From positions 1,550,001 to 1,614,000 of the forward strand of contig NZ_CP011409.1 in assembly GCF_001267925.1 (NCBI RefSeq): 64,000 nucleotides of DNA, written 5' to 3'. How positions within the stretch are numbered: the first letter of the stretch is position 1; every line of letters begins with the position of its first letter. The notes beneath the pieces are model-generated. The model was not told where the DNA came from. It searched no databases and saw only the letters and a list, made by a program, of their open reading frames with translations. A program made the position numbers and the translations under genes. This document shows, one piece after another, positions 16,959 to 27,073 of the stretch. This DNA comes from Herbaspirillum hiltneri N3 (GTDB lineage Bacteria; Pseudomonadota; Gammaproteobacteria; Burkholderiales; Burkholderiaceae_D).

Positions 16959-18173
16959 TTATTTCCACAGGGAACACTTGGATTCAGCCTTGGTGGTCCA
17001 TGCCTGTTCGGCAGGAATGGTCTGCACCACCTTGTAGTAGTCCCACGGATACTTCGACTCGGACGGCTTTTTCACTTCCATCAGGTACATGTCATGCACC
17101 ATGCGGCCGTCGGGACGGATATAGCCGTTCTTGGCGAAAAAGTCGTTGATCTTGGTCTTGTGCATCTGCGCGATGACCTTGTCCGGATCATCGGTGCCGC
17201 TGGCTTTCACTGCGTTCAGGTACTGCATCGTCGCCGAATAATCCGCCGCCTGCAGCATCGACGGCATGCGCTTCATCTTGGCGAAGTAACGCTTGGAAAA
17301 GTCGCGGGTTTCCTGGTTCATGTCCCAGTACCAGCCGTCGGTCAGGTACATGCCTTGCGTGACCTGCAGGGTCAGCGCATGCACGTCATTGATGAACATC
17401 AGCAGGCCGGCCAGCTTCATGGTCTTGTTGATGCCGAACTCGTTGGCCGCCTTGATCGAGTTGATGGTGTCGCCGCCGGCATTGGCCAGACCGAGGATCT
17501 GCGCCTTCGAGGCCTGCGCCTGCAGCATGAAGGACGAGAAGTCCGAGGCCCCCAGCGGATGCTTGACCGAACCGACTACCGTGCCGCCATTGGCCTTGAC
17601 GATGTCGGAGGTGTCCTTTTCCAGCGAGGCGCCGAAGGCATAGTCGGCGGTCAGGAAGTACCAGCTCTTGCCGCCGTTCTTGACGATGGCCGAGCCGGTG
17701 CCCTTGGCCAGCGCCACCGTATCGTAGGCATAGTGGATGGTATAGGGAGTGCATTCTTCATTGGTCAGCCGCGCGGTGGCGCCGCCGACGGCGATGAAGG
17801 TCTTTTTCTTTTCGCCGGCAACCTTGGCCATGGCCAGGCTGGTGCCGGAATTGGTGCCGCCGATCAGCATGTCCACGCCTTGCTGGTCGAACCACTCGCG
17901 CGCCTTGGAGGCGGCGATGTCGGCCTTGTTCTGATGGTCGGCGGTGATCAGTTCGATCTTCTTGCCGTTGACGCTGCCGCCGAAGTCGGCGATCGCCATC
18001 TTGATGGCCTCGACACCGCCCTGGCCGTCGATGTCGATGTAGACGCCCGACAAGTCGGTGATCAGACCGATCCTGACCACATCTCCCGAAATCTGCGCCG
18101 CCGCCGGTCCGGCAAATCCTGCTGCACATGCGGCGACCACGGTCGCCGCGATGGCTGTCATCTTGACCTTCAT
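16959..18173 (-). CDS. ABC transporter substrate-binding protein, branched-chain amino acid (HAAT) type
   Basis: This 404-residue periplasmic protein has a signal peptide (residues 1-26, ending AAA-QI). The type I binding fold typical of LivK-like receptors is evident from GDVVRIGLITDLSGVYIDIDGQGGVEAIKMAI, KIELITADHQNKADIAASKAREWFDQQGVDMLIGGTNSG and the C-terminal FFAKNGYIRPDGRMVHDMYL. GAGGAG precedes the ATG. No permease or ATPase gene is next to it, so it must work with a transporter encoded elsewhere. The ligand could be an amino acid, amide or aromatic compound. It is followed on its strand by rpmE2, over 240 bases away. Confidence 0.85.
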   Translation of the reverse strand: MKVKMTAIAATVVAACAAGFAGPAAAQISGDVVRIGLITDLSGVYIDIDGQGGVEAIKMAIADFGGSVNGKKIELITADHQNKADIAASKAREWFDQQGVDMLIGGTNSGTSLAMAKVAGEKKKTFIAVGGATARLTNEECTPYTIHYAYDTVALAKGTGSAIVKNGGKSWYFLTADYAFGASLEKDTSDIVKANGGTVVGSVKHPLGASDFSSFMLQAQASKAQILGLANAGGDTINSIKAANEFGINKTMKLAGLLMFINDVHALTLQVTQGMYLTDGWYWDMNQETRDFSKRYFAKMKRMPSMLQAADYSATMQYLNAVKASGTDDPDKVIAQMHKTKINDFFAKNGYIRPDGRMVHDMYLMEVKKPSESKYPWDYYKVVQTIPAEQAWTTKAESKCSLWK

Positions 18174-18522
18174 CTTTGCTCCTCCTGATTGGTTGTGTCT
18201 GCGTTGCTGTTTTTATGTCGTCTGGTGGACGGTAAGTTGAAACCCCGGCATGGATCCATGACCGGCAGTACTGCGGTGCTCTACAACATACAACGGTGCT
18301 GCGCTTGCGGATGAATACCCGGCAGCAGGAACGATGCCGGTGATGATCTGAACGGTCTGAATCGGGTGAACCTGTCGGTTCTATGCTGTCTCTCGATTTA
18401 ATTTTTATTGCCGGATCTGTCTTTGCGCAGAGCGCGGCGTGGCTGAAATAGTAGTGTAGGAAGAAAATTGCGGTCAAGCGGTTTTTCCCGGCCGGCGAAA
18501 AAGCAAATAAGGCGATGCGGGC
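18174..18522. other. Intergenic region upstream of the ABC binding protein
   Basis: This 349-base stretch lies between the start of the binding-protein gene and the rho terminator. No protein-coding potential or structured RNA was seen. It presumably holds the promoter of the minus-strand binding protein, but no convincing hexamer pair could be chosen. Confidence 0.4.
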
Positions 18523-18559
18523 AAAAAAAAATCCGCCTGGGCACCCGGGCGGACTTTTT
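18523..18559 (-). terminator. Terminator after rho
   Basis: On the minus strand GTCCGCCCGGG-TGCC-CAGGCGGAT forms a GC-rich stem followed by nine T residues, 57 bases past the rho stop. It is a strong intrinsic terminator. Confidence 0.88.
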
Positions 18560-18615
18560 CCAGTCGACAGCTTCGACGGCGACGCAGCATTGCGTCCCGG
18601 CAAGGCGGTGCTCCC

Positions 18616-19884
18616 TCAGCGTTCGCTGCCGCGGCGCATCATGTCGAAGAACTCTGCATTGTTCTTGGTCGACTTCATCTTGTCGAGAATGAATTCCATC
18701 GCTTCGATTTCGTCCATGTCGTACATCAGCTTGCGCAAGACCCAGATCTTTTGCAGCTGGTCCGGCTTGATCAGCAGTTCTTCACGGCGCGTGCCGGACT
18801 TGCTGAGGTTGATGGCCGGATAGACGCGCTTCTCGGCGAGGCGGCGTTCCAGATGGACTTCCATGTTGCCGGTACCCTTAAATTCTTCGTAGATCACGTC
18901 ATCCATGCGGCTGCCGGTTTCGATCAGGGCCGTTGCGATGATGGTCAGCGAGCCGCCTTCTTCGACGTTGCGCGCAGCGCCGAAGAAACGCTTCGGACGT
19001 TGCAGCGCGTTGGCGTCCACACCGCCGGTCAGGACCTTGCCGGACGCCGGGATCACGGTATTGTAGGCGCGCGCCAGACGGGTGATCGAGTCCAGCAGGA
19101 TGACCACGTCCTTCTTCATTTCAACCAGGCGCTTGGCTTTTTCCAGCACCATTTCGGCGACCTGGACGTGACGCGTGGCCGGTTCGTCGAAGGTCGATGC
19201 GACGACTTCGCCGCGCACCGAGCGCTGCATTTCGGTCACTTCTTCCGGACGTTCGTCGATCAGCAGGACGATCATCACGGTGTCGGGATGGTTGGTGGTG
19301 ATGGCGTGGGCGATGTGCTGCAGCATGACCGATTTACCGGACTTCGGCGACGCCACCAGCAGACCGCGCTGGCCGCGGCCGATCGGCGCGATCAGGTCGA
19401 TGATGCGGCCGGTGATGTTTTCCTCGCCGCGCATTTCGCGCTCGAGCTGCATGATCTTGTTCGGATGCAGCGGCGTGAGGTTTTCAAACAGGATGCGATG
19501 CTTGGAGGCTTCCGGCGCTTCGCCGTTGACCTTGTCGACCTTGACCAGCGCAAAGTAGCGCTCGCCGTCTTTCGGTGTGCGTACTTCGCCTTCGATGGAG
19601 TCGCCGGTGTGGAGATTGAAGCGGCGGATTTGCGAGGGCGAAATGTAAATGTCGTCAGTGGACGCCATGTAGCTGGCGTCAGGCGAGCGCAGGAAGCCGA
19701 AGCCGTCAGGCAACACTTCAAGGGCGCCGTCGCCGAAAATCTGTTCTCCCGATTTCGCGCGTTTCTTGAGGATCGCGAACATCAGTTCTTGTTTGCGCAG
19801 GCGCGCCGCGTTATCGATGTCCAGGCCAATTGCCATTTCAAGCAATGCGGAGACGTGTAACGCCTTTAATTCTGATAAGTGCAT
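18616..19884 (-). CDS. rho: Transcription termination factor Rho
   Basis: Rho is the hexameric RNA-dependent ATPase that terminates transcription. The 422-residue length is close to that of E. coli Rho (419). The N-terminal RNA-binding domain begins [18 protein letters not shown] and contains [39 protein letters not shown] (cold-shock-like fold). The ATPase core shows the Walker [28 protein letters not shown] (Walker B) and the Q-loop/R-loop region [11 protein letters not shown]. It follows trxA on the same strand with a terminator between them. Confidence 0.98.
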   Translation of the reverse strand: MHLSELKALHVSALLEMAIGLDIDNAARLRKQELMFAILKKRAKSGEQIFGDGALEVLPDGFGFLRSPDASYMASTDDIYISPSQIRRFNLHTGDSIEGEVRTPKDGERYFALVKVDKVNGEAPEASKHRILFENLTPLHPNKIMQLEREMRGEENITGRIIDLIAPIGRGQRGLLVASPKSGKSVMLQHIAHAITTNHPDTVMIVLLIDERPEEVTEMQRSVRGEVVASTFDEPATRHVQVAEMVLEKAKRLVEMKKDVVILLDSITRLARAYNTVIPASGKVLTGGVDANALQRPKRFFGAARNVEEGGSLTIIATALIETGSRMDDVIYEEFKGTGNMEVHLERRLAEKRVYPAINLSKSGTRREELLIKPDQLQKIWVLRKLMYDMDEIEAMEFILDKMKSTKNNAEFFDMMRRGSER

Positions 19885-19963
19885 AAGAGTGTCCCGGGAT
19901 GGGAATAGTAAAAGGTGGGGGAGGGAATTGCGTGGCGTGTTAAAGAGAAACTAACGAAGGAAA

Positions 19964-20005
19964 CCAAAAAAGAACTGGCCTGCAGGTTGATTCAAGCTGC
20001 AGGCA
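19964..20005 (-). terminator. Terminator between trxA and rho
   Basis: On the minus strand GCCTGCAG and CTGCAGGC pair around a loop of about 11 nt and are followed by TTCTTTTTT. It lies about 40 bases after the trxA stop and would let rho be expressed independently or at a reduced level. Confidence 0.75.
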
Positions 20006-20040
20006 CGGGCGGCGATGCGAGCGCAGCGCCGCCGTGAATC

Positions 20041-20367
20041 TCAGATGTTGCTGTCGATGAACGAGGTCAGCTGGCCTTTTGCAAGAGCGCCGACTTTTTG
20101 CGCTGCTGCTGCGCCGTTCTTGAACAGGATCAGTGTCGGAATGCCGCGGATGCCGAACTTGGCCGGAATGGCCTGGTTCGCATCGACGTCCAGCTTGGCG
20201 ATCTGCAGCTTGCCGTCGTATTCCTTGGCGACTTCTTCCAGGATCGGGGCGATTGCCTTGCAAGGACCGCACCATTCAGCCCAGAAGTCCACCAGGACAG
20301 GCTTGTCGGATTTCAGGACGTCTGCTTCAAAAGAGGCGTCGGAGATGTGTTTGATGTTTTCGCTCAT
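20041..20367 (-). CDS. trxA: Thioredoxin 1
   Basis: Cytosolic dithiol reductant of 108 residues with the redox motif WCGPC (Cys33, Cys36), the buried Asp27 in VLVDFWAEW, and the cis-proline loop [11 protein letters not shown]. It donates electrons to ribonucleotide reductase, PAPS reductase and methionine sulfoxide reductases. Upstream in-frame codons are unlike thioredoxin, so the ATG at 20367 is chosen. The trxA-rho order is conserved in many proteobacteria. Confidence 0.97.
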   Translation of the reverse strand: MSENIKHISDASFEADVLKSDKPVLVDFWAEWCGPCKAIAPILEEVAKEYDGKLQIAKLDVDANQAIPAKFGIRGIPTLILFKNGAAAAQKVGALAKGQLTSFIDSNI

Positions 20368-20759
20368 GGTAGATCCTCGATCTGAGGGAATATATAAGTA
20401 AGTGGTCAAATAGCGCCGGGGGAACATACCAGTTGCTTGGCGTATGCCATCAACGCTTCCGGGGTTGCTTCATTGCGTAACATTGCTTAAAGCAGATGGA
20501 GTCGTTGTGCCCTGATTCAAGTTATTTTGAAGCGCGGCAACGGGTATTCGGCGGGGTACGGAGGCAATCATAACCCATTTTCAGAAAAAGTGTGCCTCGC
20601 CGCCGCCGATGGGCCGCCATCCGGCAAAGCCTGTTGCAGTGCGGTTGCCAAGGTTGGCAATTGACCCGGCCGGTCGCATACAATGCCGCAAAGACGTGCC
20701 GGGTCGATAGATTGCGGCAATCATTTCGATAAATATATTTTTCTCTCCGGCCCCTTTTA
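20368..20759. other. Intergenic region between trxA and addB
   Basis: These 392 bases separate two divergent genes and must hold both promoters. No open frame, tRNA or clear hairpin was recognised. The final 40 bases before addB are AT-rich (AAATATATTTTT) and are the likeliest place for its promoter. Confidence 0.4.
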
Positions 20760-23492
20760 ATGTTGCATTCGCCCCTGCTGATCAGCCCTTCCGTCGATTT
20801 CTGGCCACAGACCGCGGCCGCCTTGCTGGACGCGGATCACATGCTGGGCGCAGCGGCGAGGGCGGGGTCGCGCGACTTTTCCGGCTATCAGGTGGTGGTG
20901 CCGGCGTTTTCGCATGCGGTGCACTGGCGAACGGCGCTGGCCCAGGCGCTCCAGCGTCATGCGCCGCCGCAGGCCGGCTTCATCCCGCCGCGCATCAACA
21001 CCATGGCTGGCTGGCTGGCCATGCAGCCGCCCCAGCCGCAGCAGGACGACAGCGAACGCCTGATGCAGCTGTACGCGCAATTGCGCCAGCACGGCTGGCT
21101 TAAGAAAATGTTTACGGCGCGCCGCAACACGGACCTGCTGCCGCTGGCGCAGACGCTGTTGTCGCTGTCGGATGAATTGACCCAGGCGTTGCTGCCGGCC
21201 ATGGAGCGCGCTCCGGGCGACGCCGATGAACGCTGGCAAGCCGCGCTGGCGCAGCTGTCGCCGTCGGCGCGCAGCATGCTCTCGGACGAGGCGCAACTGG
21301 TCTGGTCGATCTGGCAGAGCCAGCTCGACGGCAACGACAAGACCGCACAGCGCTACGCGCGCATGCTGGCGCTGGCCCGGCCCGGCGCGCATGCGCCCCT
21401 GGCGCCCCTGATGTGGATCAGCCCGGTGGCTCCTGAACCGATGGAACTGGCCTTCCTCGAAGCCTACGGCGAACACGCCGAGGTCCAACCGGTGCAGATC
21501 GACTGGCGCGGCCCGGATATCCCCTTGCTGTACCGGACCGCCTGGCCGGAATTGTGCGACACGCCGCTGGCGCCGGCGCCGGACGATCTGTTCGCGCCGC
21601 AGATGGATGCGCCGACGCTGGCGCTGTGCCCGGCCGCCAGCCTCGAAGACGCCTCGCTGCAAAGCGCGCAGGTCGTACTGGACTGGCTGCGGCAAGGCAA
21701 GAACGACATCGCCGTCGTCGCCCAGGATCGCGTCAGCGCGCGCCGCCTGCGCGCCTTGCTGGAACGCGCGCAAGTCTCGGTGGCCGACGAAACCGGCTGG
21801 AAGCTGTCGACCACCCGCGCCGCTGCGGCGATGGCGGCATGGTGCGACGTCGTGACCTCGCGCGGCGAAACCACCGCGCTGCTCGACCTGTTGAAGTCAC
21901 CGTTCATCTTCGCCGGCATGGCGGACAAGAGCGCGGCGGTGATGCAGATCGAATGGCAATTGCGGCGCGAGAATATTTCCGGTGAGTGGCGCAGCGTGCA
22001 GGCGGTGTTCAAGGACGGTTCGCTTGCCGCCGGCGTCTTGCAGGCGGTGGCTGCGCAGGCCGCGCTGTTCGACGGCCGCAAGACTCTGGCGGACTGGAGC
22101 GCGTGCGCGCAACAGCTGCTGGATGCGCTCGACATGCGCGACGCGTTCGCGCAGGACATCGCCGGCCAGCAAGTGCTGCAATTGCTGGACGACCTCGGCG
22201 CCCGCCAGGCGGATGCCGATGGCGGCGAACTGTTTTCCTTCGCCGAATGGCGCGCGCTGCTGAACCTGCAGCTCGACGCCGTCACCTTCATGCCGCCGAT
22301 CACCGACCGCCGCATCGTCATGCTGCCGCTCAACGGCGCGCGCTTGCGCAATTTCGACGCGGTGCTGGTGATCGGCGCCGACGCCGAGCATCTGCCGTCG
22401 CAGCCGCAGGAAACGCTGTTCTTCTCGAATGCCGTGCGCCACGAACTTGGATTGCCCACGCGGCTGTCGCGCCAGCATCAGCAATTGCGCGACCTGACCG
22501 AACTGCTGTGCGCCAACCGCGAAGTGGTGCTGTGCTGGCAGACCCACAAGGACGGCGAACCGAATCCCAAGAGCCCGTGGCTGGAGCGTCTCGAGCTGTG
22601 CCTCGCCAAGGCCGGCATGGAACCGCTGCGCGAGCTGCGCCACGATCTGCCGCTGCACGAACTGCTTGCCGCACCCTCCACGATGCCTGCGCCGTCGGCT
22701 GCAGAGCTGACGCCGGCGCGCCTGTCGGCCAGCGCGTACAATCGGCTGGTGGCGTGTCCCTATCAATTCTTTGCCCAGCACATGCTGCGCGTGAACGTCA
22801 TGGACGAACTGTCCGATATGCCTGAGAAGCGCGACTATGGCGGCTGGCTGCACGAGATCCTGATGAAGTATCACGAAGCGCTGCGCGACGCGAAGACGCC
22901 CGTCGAGCAGCGTGCCGCCTTGCTGGCGACCATCTCGGACGAGGTGTTCGGCAAGGCCATCCGCGAACATCCCGCCGCGCTCGGTTACGAGGCGCGCTGG
23001 CGCAAGGTGATGCCGGCGTACCTGGTCTGGGCCAACGAGCGGGAGTCGCTGGGCTGGCATTTCGTGCTTGGCGAATTGCCGTTGCAGCATGCACTGGCCT
23101 GGCCGGACGGCGGCATCGAGTTGTACGGCCGCCTCGACCGCGTCGATGAAAACGCCGAAGGCGAACGCGCGGTGCTCGACTACAAGACCAGCTCATTGCC
23201 GTCGCTGGCCGCCAAGCTCAGGAACGCCGAGGATCATCAGTTGCCGTTCTACGGCCTGTTGTCCGGCCAAACGATGGCCGCTGCGCATTACGTCGCACTG
23301 GAACCGTACAGGGACAAGACCGGTGACGTTGCCGCTCCCGATTTTGAGGCGCAGCAGCAGGCCTTGCAGCAGCAGATCATCACCGTCATGCAGGCCATCG
23401 GCAACGATGCGCCGCTGCCGGCCAACGGTATCGAATCGGTTTGCCAGTATTGCGAAGTGCGCGGACTGTGCCGCAAGGGAGTCTGGCAATGA
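20760..23492 (+). CDS. addB: AddB-like PD-(D/E)XK nuclease and inactive helicase
   Basis: This 910-residue subunit works with AddA in double-strand-break end resection before RecA loading, the role of RecBCD in enteric bacteria. The N-terminal two thirds resemble a degenerate UvrD-like helicase without a Walker A motif. The C-terminal RecB-family nuclease has His698 (GGWLHEIL) and the DYK motif at 807-809. Cysteines 666, 895, 898 and 904 (ACPYQFF, then CQYCEVRGLC) match the pattern that binds an Fe-S cluster in AddB. The TGA overlaps the addA ATG (ATGA). AddB proteins diverge strongly, but the pairing with addA makes the assignment firm. Confidence 0.88.
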   Translation: MLHSPLLISPSVDFWPQTAAALLDADHMLGAAARAGSRDFSGYQVVVPAFSHAVHWRTALAQALQRHAPPQAGFIPPRINTMAGWLAMQPPQPQQDDSERLMQLYAQLRQHGWLKKMFTARRNTDLLPLAQTLLSLSDELTQALLPAMERAPGDADERWQAALAQLSPSARSMLSDEAQLVWSIWQSQLDGNDKTAQRYARMLALARPGAHAPLAPLMWISPVAPEPMELAFLEAYGEHAEVQPVQIDWRGPDIPLLYRTAWPELCDTPLAPAPDDLFAPQMDAPTLALCPAASLEDASLQSAQVVLDWLRQGKNDIAVVAQDRVSARRLRALLERAQVSVADETGWKLSTTRAAAAMAAWCDVVTSRGETTALLDLLKSPFIFAGMADKSAAVMQIEWQLRRENISGEWRSVQAVFKDGSLAAGVLQAVAAQAALFDGRKTLADWSACAQQLLDALDMRDAFAQDIAGQQVLQLLDDLGARQADADGGELFSFAEWRALLNLQLDAVTFMPPITDRRIVMLPLNGARLRNFDAVLVIGADAEHLPSQPQETLFFSNAVRHELGLPTRLSRQHQQLRDLTELLCANREVVLCWQTHKDGEPNPKSPWLERLELCLAKAGMEPLRELRHDLPLHELLAAPSTMPAPSAAELTPARLSASAYNRLVACPYQFFAQHMLRVNVMDELSDMPEKRDYGGWLHEILMKYHEALRDAKTPVEQRAALLATISDEVFGKAIREHPAALGYEARWRKVMPAYLVWANERESLGWHFVLGELPLQHALAWPDGGIELYGRLDRVDENAEGERAVLDYKTSSLPSLAAKLRNAEDHQLPFYGLLSGQTMAAAHYVALEPYRDKTGDVAAPDFEAQQQALQQQIITVMQAIGNDAPLPANGIESVCQYCEVRGLCRKGVWQ

Positions 23493-26400
23493 GCGACATG
23501 AATGACAAAGGGGCGATCGCGGCCTACGAAATCAACGGCCGTCCCGCCGAGGCGGCGGCATTCACCGCGGCCGCCTGCGATCCGCGCCAGTCGGTCGTGG
23601 TGGAAGCCTGCGCCGGCAGCGGCAAGACCTGGCTGCTGGTGGCGCGCATGTTGCGGCTGCTGCTGGCGGGAGCACAGCCGGCCGAACTGCTGGCGATTAC
23701 CTTCACGCGCAAGGCCGCACAGGAAATGCGCGAGCGCCTGATGGAGCTGCTGCACGAACTGACGCTGGCGCCGGCCGAACAGGCGCGCCAATTGCTGCTG
23801 GAGCGCGGCGTCGACGCCGCCGAGTTGCCGCGCGTGATGCCGCTGGCACGCTCTCTGTATGAGCAGATCCTGGCCGGCCAGCAGGGTTTGTCCATCGACA
23901 CTTTCCACAGCTGGTTTGCACGCTTGCTGCAGATTGCGCCGCTGGCGTCGGGCGTGCCGCACGGCTATGCGCTGACCGAGAAGAACGGCGAGCTCATGAA
24001 CGAGGCTTATCGCCGCTTCATGCAGGCGGTGCAAAAGCCGGCGCAACAGCAGATCAGGCAAGCCTTGCTGGAGCTGTACGACCTGGCGGGCGACAGCGGC
24101 GCGCGCAATCTGCTGGATTCCTTCCTCGACAAGCGCGCCGAATGGTGGGCCGCAACCATGCCGCCGCTGTCGTCGGAGGACGCGCCGCTGCAATGGCTGG
24201 AGGAGTTGTGCGGTCCTGATGCCGCGCGCGATGCGCGATTGACCGTGTGGACGGACGAGGCCCTGAAGGCGCGGCTGTACGAGATTTCTTCCTTGCTCGG
24301 CAAGGGCACGGCAACCAACCAGAAGCGCGCCGTCGCCATTGAAACGCTGGTGAGCGGTGAAGCGTCGGCAGAGCAGTTCGTCGCGCTGGCGTCGCAGTTC
24401 CATGACGACAGCGGCAAGCCGCGCGGCAACACCAAGACCAAGGACTTGAAGGCGGCATTGAGCAAGCATTACGGCGTCGACGAAGACGTCGCCGTGTCGC
24501 TGTTCGACGAAGTGTTCGAACTGACCGGCAACGTGCTGCGGCAATTGCAGCGGCGCAGCGCCGAAGGCATCGTGCTCAGGCTCAATCGCGCCTTGTTCAC
24601 AGCCGGCCGCGCCTATCTCGATGCCTATCAGGAAGTGAAGGCCGAGCAGCGCGTGTTCGATTTCGCCGACCTGGAATGGCACGCCTACCGCCTGCTCACC
24701 AACGAAGAAAGCGCGGCCTATCTGCAAAGCCGTCTCGACGCGCGCTACAAGCACATCCTGCTGGACGAATTCCAGGACACCAATCCGCTGCAATGGAGCA
24801 TCGTGCGCGCCTGGTTGCGCGCCTACGGCGGCGATGCGGCGCAGCCGAGCGTGTTCGTGGTGGGCGATCCCAAGCAATCGATTTACCGTTTCCGCCGCGC
24901 CGAGCCGCGCGTGTTCGCAGCTGCGCGCAGCTTGCTGGAGCAGCAGGGCGCGGCGGTTTTGCGCGCCAACCAGACGCGCCGCAACGCCAGCGTCATCGTC
25001 GATGTGCTCAACGCCAGCTTCAGCGGCCGCAACGACCTGTTTGCGCCGCAGACTACGCTGGGCATGGATGGCGGTGCGGTGTGGCGCTTGCCGCTGGTGC
25101 AGGCGCCCGAGGCGGTTGAAGAAGATGCTTCCGACGGCGCGCCGGCGGCGATGCGCAATCCCTTGCTCACTCCCCGCGAGGAGGAAGACGATGCGCGCCG
25201 GCGCGACGAAGGCCGCCAGGTGGCGCAGGCGATCCTGCTGGCGCGTCAGCGCATACAGGTCGGCGGGCGCGCGCTCAAGTGGGGCGACGTCATGCTGCTG
25301 GTGAAGAAGCGCCGCCACTTGATCGCCTATGAAAGCGCCTTGCGCGAGGCCGGCATTCCGTTTGTCTCCGACAAGCGCGGCGGCCTGCTCGACTCGCTTG
25401 AAATTGCTGACCTGATCGCGCTGCTGACTTTCCTGATCACGCCGAACGACACGCGCGCGTTGGCCCATGTATTGAAGAGCCCGATCATCGGCGCGTCCGA
25501 CGAGGACCTGATCGCGCTTGCGCAACGTGGCGAAGCCGACTGGTGGAAGCGCGTACTGGCGATGGCAGCGCAGGAATCCGGCGCCGCATCGGCCGCCATT
25601 GCACGCGCTGCCCACTTGCTGGCGCAGTGGCTGGACGCCGCACCGCATTATCCGGTGCACGATCTGCTCGACCGCATCCTGCACGAAGGCCAGTTGGCCG
25701 CGCGCTACGCCCAGGCCGTCGCGCCATCCATGCGCAGCCAGGCGCTGGGCAACATCGAAGCCTTCGTCGAGCTGGCGCTCAATCTCGACGCCGGCCGTTA
25801 TCCCAGCCTGCCGAAATTCATCGATGCGCTGCGCGTATTGCAGCGCCATGCCGAAAGCGACGCGCCCGACGAGGCCAGCATCGATGCCGCCGCCGACGCC
25901 GTGCGCATCCTCACGGTGCATAGCGCCAAGGGCCTGGAAGCGCCGGTGGTCGTGATGATGGACACCAACCACAGCGACCCCGCCAGCGACAACTTCGGCA
26001 TCCTGTGCGACTGGCCGCAGGATGAAGATGCGCCCACGCACTTCTCCGCCTTCGGCCGCAAGAGCGAGCGCGGCACGGCCCGCGATCGCTGGTTCGACGC
26101 CGAAGAACATTTCAAGATGCAGGAAGACTGGAACCTGCTCTACGTCGCGCTCACGCGCGCCAAGCAATTGCTGATCGTCAGCGGCGTGGCCGGCACCAAG
26201 GGCGCGCTCGAAGGCGGCATCCAGGAAGGCAGCTGGTACGCGCGGCTGTTCGACCGTGCCGGCGAAGAACAGGGCGTGGAGCAGATCGTTCCGCCGGCGC
26301 AGGCCAACGACGCCGTGCGACAGCGCGAGGAATATTTCGAACTGCCGCTGTTCACGCCGGCGCCGCTGCCCGCACCGGCTACCGACGCACCGGAGAGTTA

Positions 26401-26848
26401 CAGCAATGACGCCATCGACGAAGGCGTGGCCCTGCATGCGCTGCTCGAACGTGCGCTGCATGCGCGCGCCTGGCCGGTCGCCTTGCCGGACGAAGCCGCG
26501 ATCGCGCGCTGGCTGCCGTGTCCGCGTCCGCTGGCGGCGGTGATCCGCGCCCAGGCCGTCGCCATGTTGGCGCAACCGGCGCTGGAGCGTTTCTTCAATC
26601 CCGCTTTGCATCGTTACGCCCGCGATGAAATGGAAATCGTCACAACCGACGGCGTATTGCGTTGCGACCGCGTAGTCGTGTTCGATGACGAGGTGTGGGT
26701 GCTCGACTACAAGCGCAATCTGCTCGACAGCGAGCGCACCGCTTACCAGGCGCAGCTTGCGCGTTACCGGACGGCGTTGTTGTCAGTGTTTTCTGACAAG
26801 CAAATAAGGTCTGCGCTGATTACTGCCGATGGTCGGCTTTGGGAATAA
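23489..26848 (+). CDS. addA: AddA-like UvrD-type helicase and nuclease
   Basis: This is the ATP-driven 3'-5' helicase subunit of the AddAB recombination complex, 1119 residues. Walker A ACAGSGKT has Lys46. AITFTRKAAQEMRERL is motif Ia. DEFQDTNPLQWSI (Asp426) is motif II, GDPKQSIYRFR is motif III, and TVHSAKGLEAPVVVMMD and LYVALTRAKQLLIVSG are motifs V and VI. The C-terminus has its own RecB-type nuclease motif, LDYKRN (Asp1073, Lys1075). I use the ATG at 23489, which overlaps the addB stop by 4 bases, rather than an earlier in-frame ATG inside addB. Confidence 0.93.
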   Translation: MSDMNDKGAIAAYEINGRPAEAAAFTAAACDPRQSVVVEACAGSGKTWLLVARMLRLLLAGAQPAELLAITFTRKAAQEMRERLMELLHELTLAPAEQARQLLLERGVDAAELPRVMPLARSLYEQILAGQQGLSIDTFHSWFARLLQIAPLASGVPHGYALTEKNGELMNEAYRRFMQAVQKPAQQQIRQALLELYDLAGDSGARNLLDSFLDKRAEWWAATMPPLSSEDAPLQWLEELCGPDAARDARLTVWTDEALKARLYEISSLLGKGTATNQKRAVAIETLVSGEASAEQFVALASQFHDDSGKPRGNTKTKDLKAALSKHYGVDEDVAVSLFDEVFELTGNVLRQLQRRSAEGIVLRLNRALFTAGRAYLDAYQEVKAEQRVFDFADLEWHAYRLLTNEESAAYLQSRLDARYKHILLDEFQDTNPLQWSIVRAWLRAYGGDAAQPSVFVVGDPKQSIYRFRRAEPRVFAAARSLLEQQGAAVLRANQTRRNASVIVDVLNASFSGRNDLFAPQTTLGMDGGAVWRLPLVQAPEAVEEDASDGAPAAMRNPLLTPREEEDDARRRDEGRQVAQAILLARQRIQVGGRALKWGDVMLLVKKRRHLIAYESALREAGIPFVSDKRGGLLDSLEIADLIALLTFLITPNDTRALAHVLKSPIIGASDEDLIALAQRGEADWWKRVLAMAAQESGAASAAIARAAHLLAQWLDAAPHYPVHDLLDRILHEGQLAARYAQAVAPSMRSQALGNIEAFVELALNLDAGRYPSLPKFIDALRVLQRHAESDAPDEASIDAAADAVRILTVHSAKGLEAPVVVMMDTNHSDPASDNFGILCDWPQDEDAPTHFSAFGRKSERGTARDRWFDAEEHFKMQEDWNLLYVALTRAKQLLIVSGVAGTKGALEGGIQEGSWYARLFDRAGEEQGVEQIVPPAQANDAVRQREEYFELPLFTPAPLPAPATDAPESYSNDAIDEGVALHALLERALHARAWPVALPDEAAIARWLPCPRPLAAVIRAQAVAMLAQPALERFFNPALHRYARDEMEIVTTDGVLRCDRVVVFDDEVWVLDYKRNLLDSERTAYQAQLARYRTALLSVFSDKQIRSALITADGRLWE

Positions 26849-27073
26849 TGGCATCGCATTCGCCACTCAACCGCAAACAAAACGACGATCAGATCAAGGA
26901 AAAAATTTCGTTTAATATAAAAAATGGTTTAACCTCGGGTTCCCTACCGTAGTTAATGTCAGGAAGCGTTCAGGAAGCATCGCTTCATATCAATCATCAG
27001 TGCGTGTCCAACAGCGTCGCCAAGGAACAGGCGAAGCGCGCGCACCGTCAAAATAAATATGTCAGGAGGAGCT

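Noticed and set aside
23288..26611. A 1107-codon open frame on the minus strand opposite addA
   Set aside because: It lies fully antisense to a well-supported helicase gene, and its composition (runs of Arg, Gln, His, Val) is what the opposite strand of GC-rich codons produces. No motif or ribosome-binding site is seen. Similar long antisense frames opposite the GGDEF-EAL gene (11078-13297), czcA (54319-57018) and rpoD (34219-36444) were rejected for the same reason.
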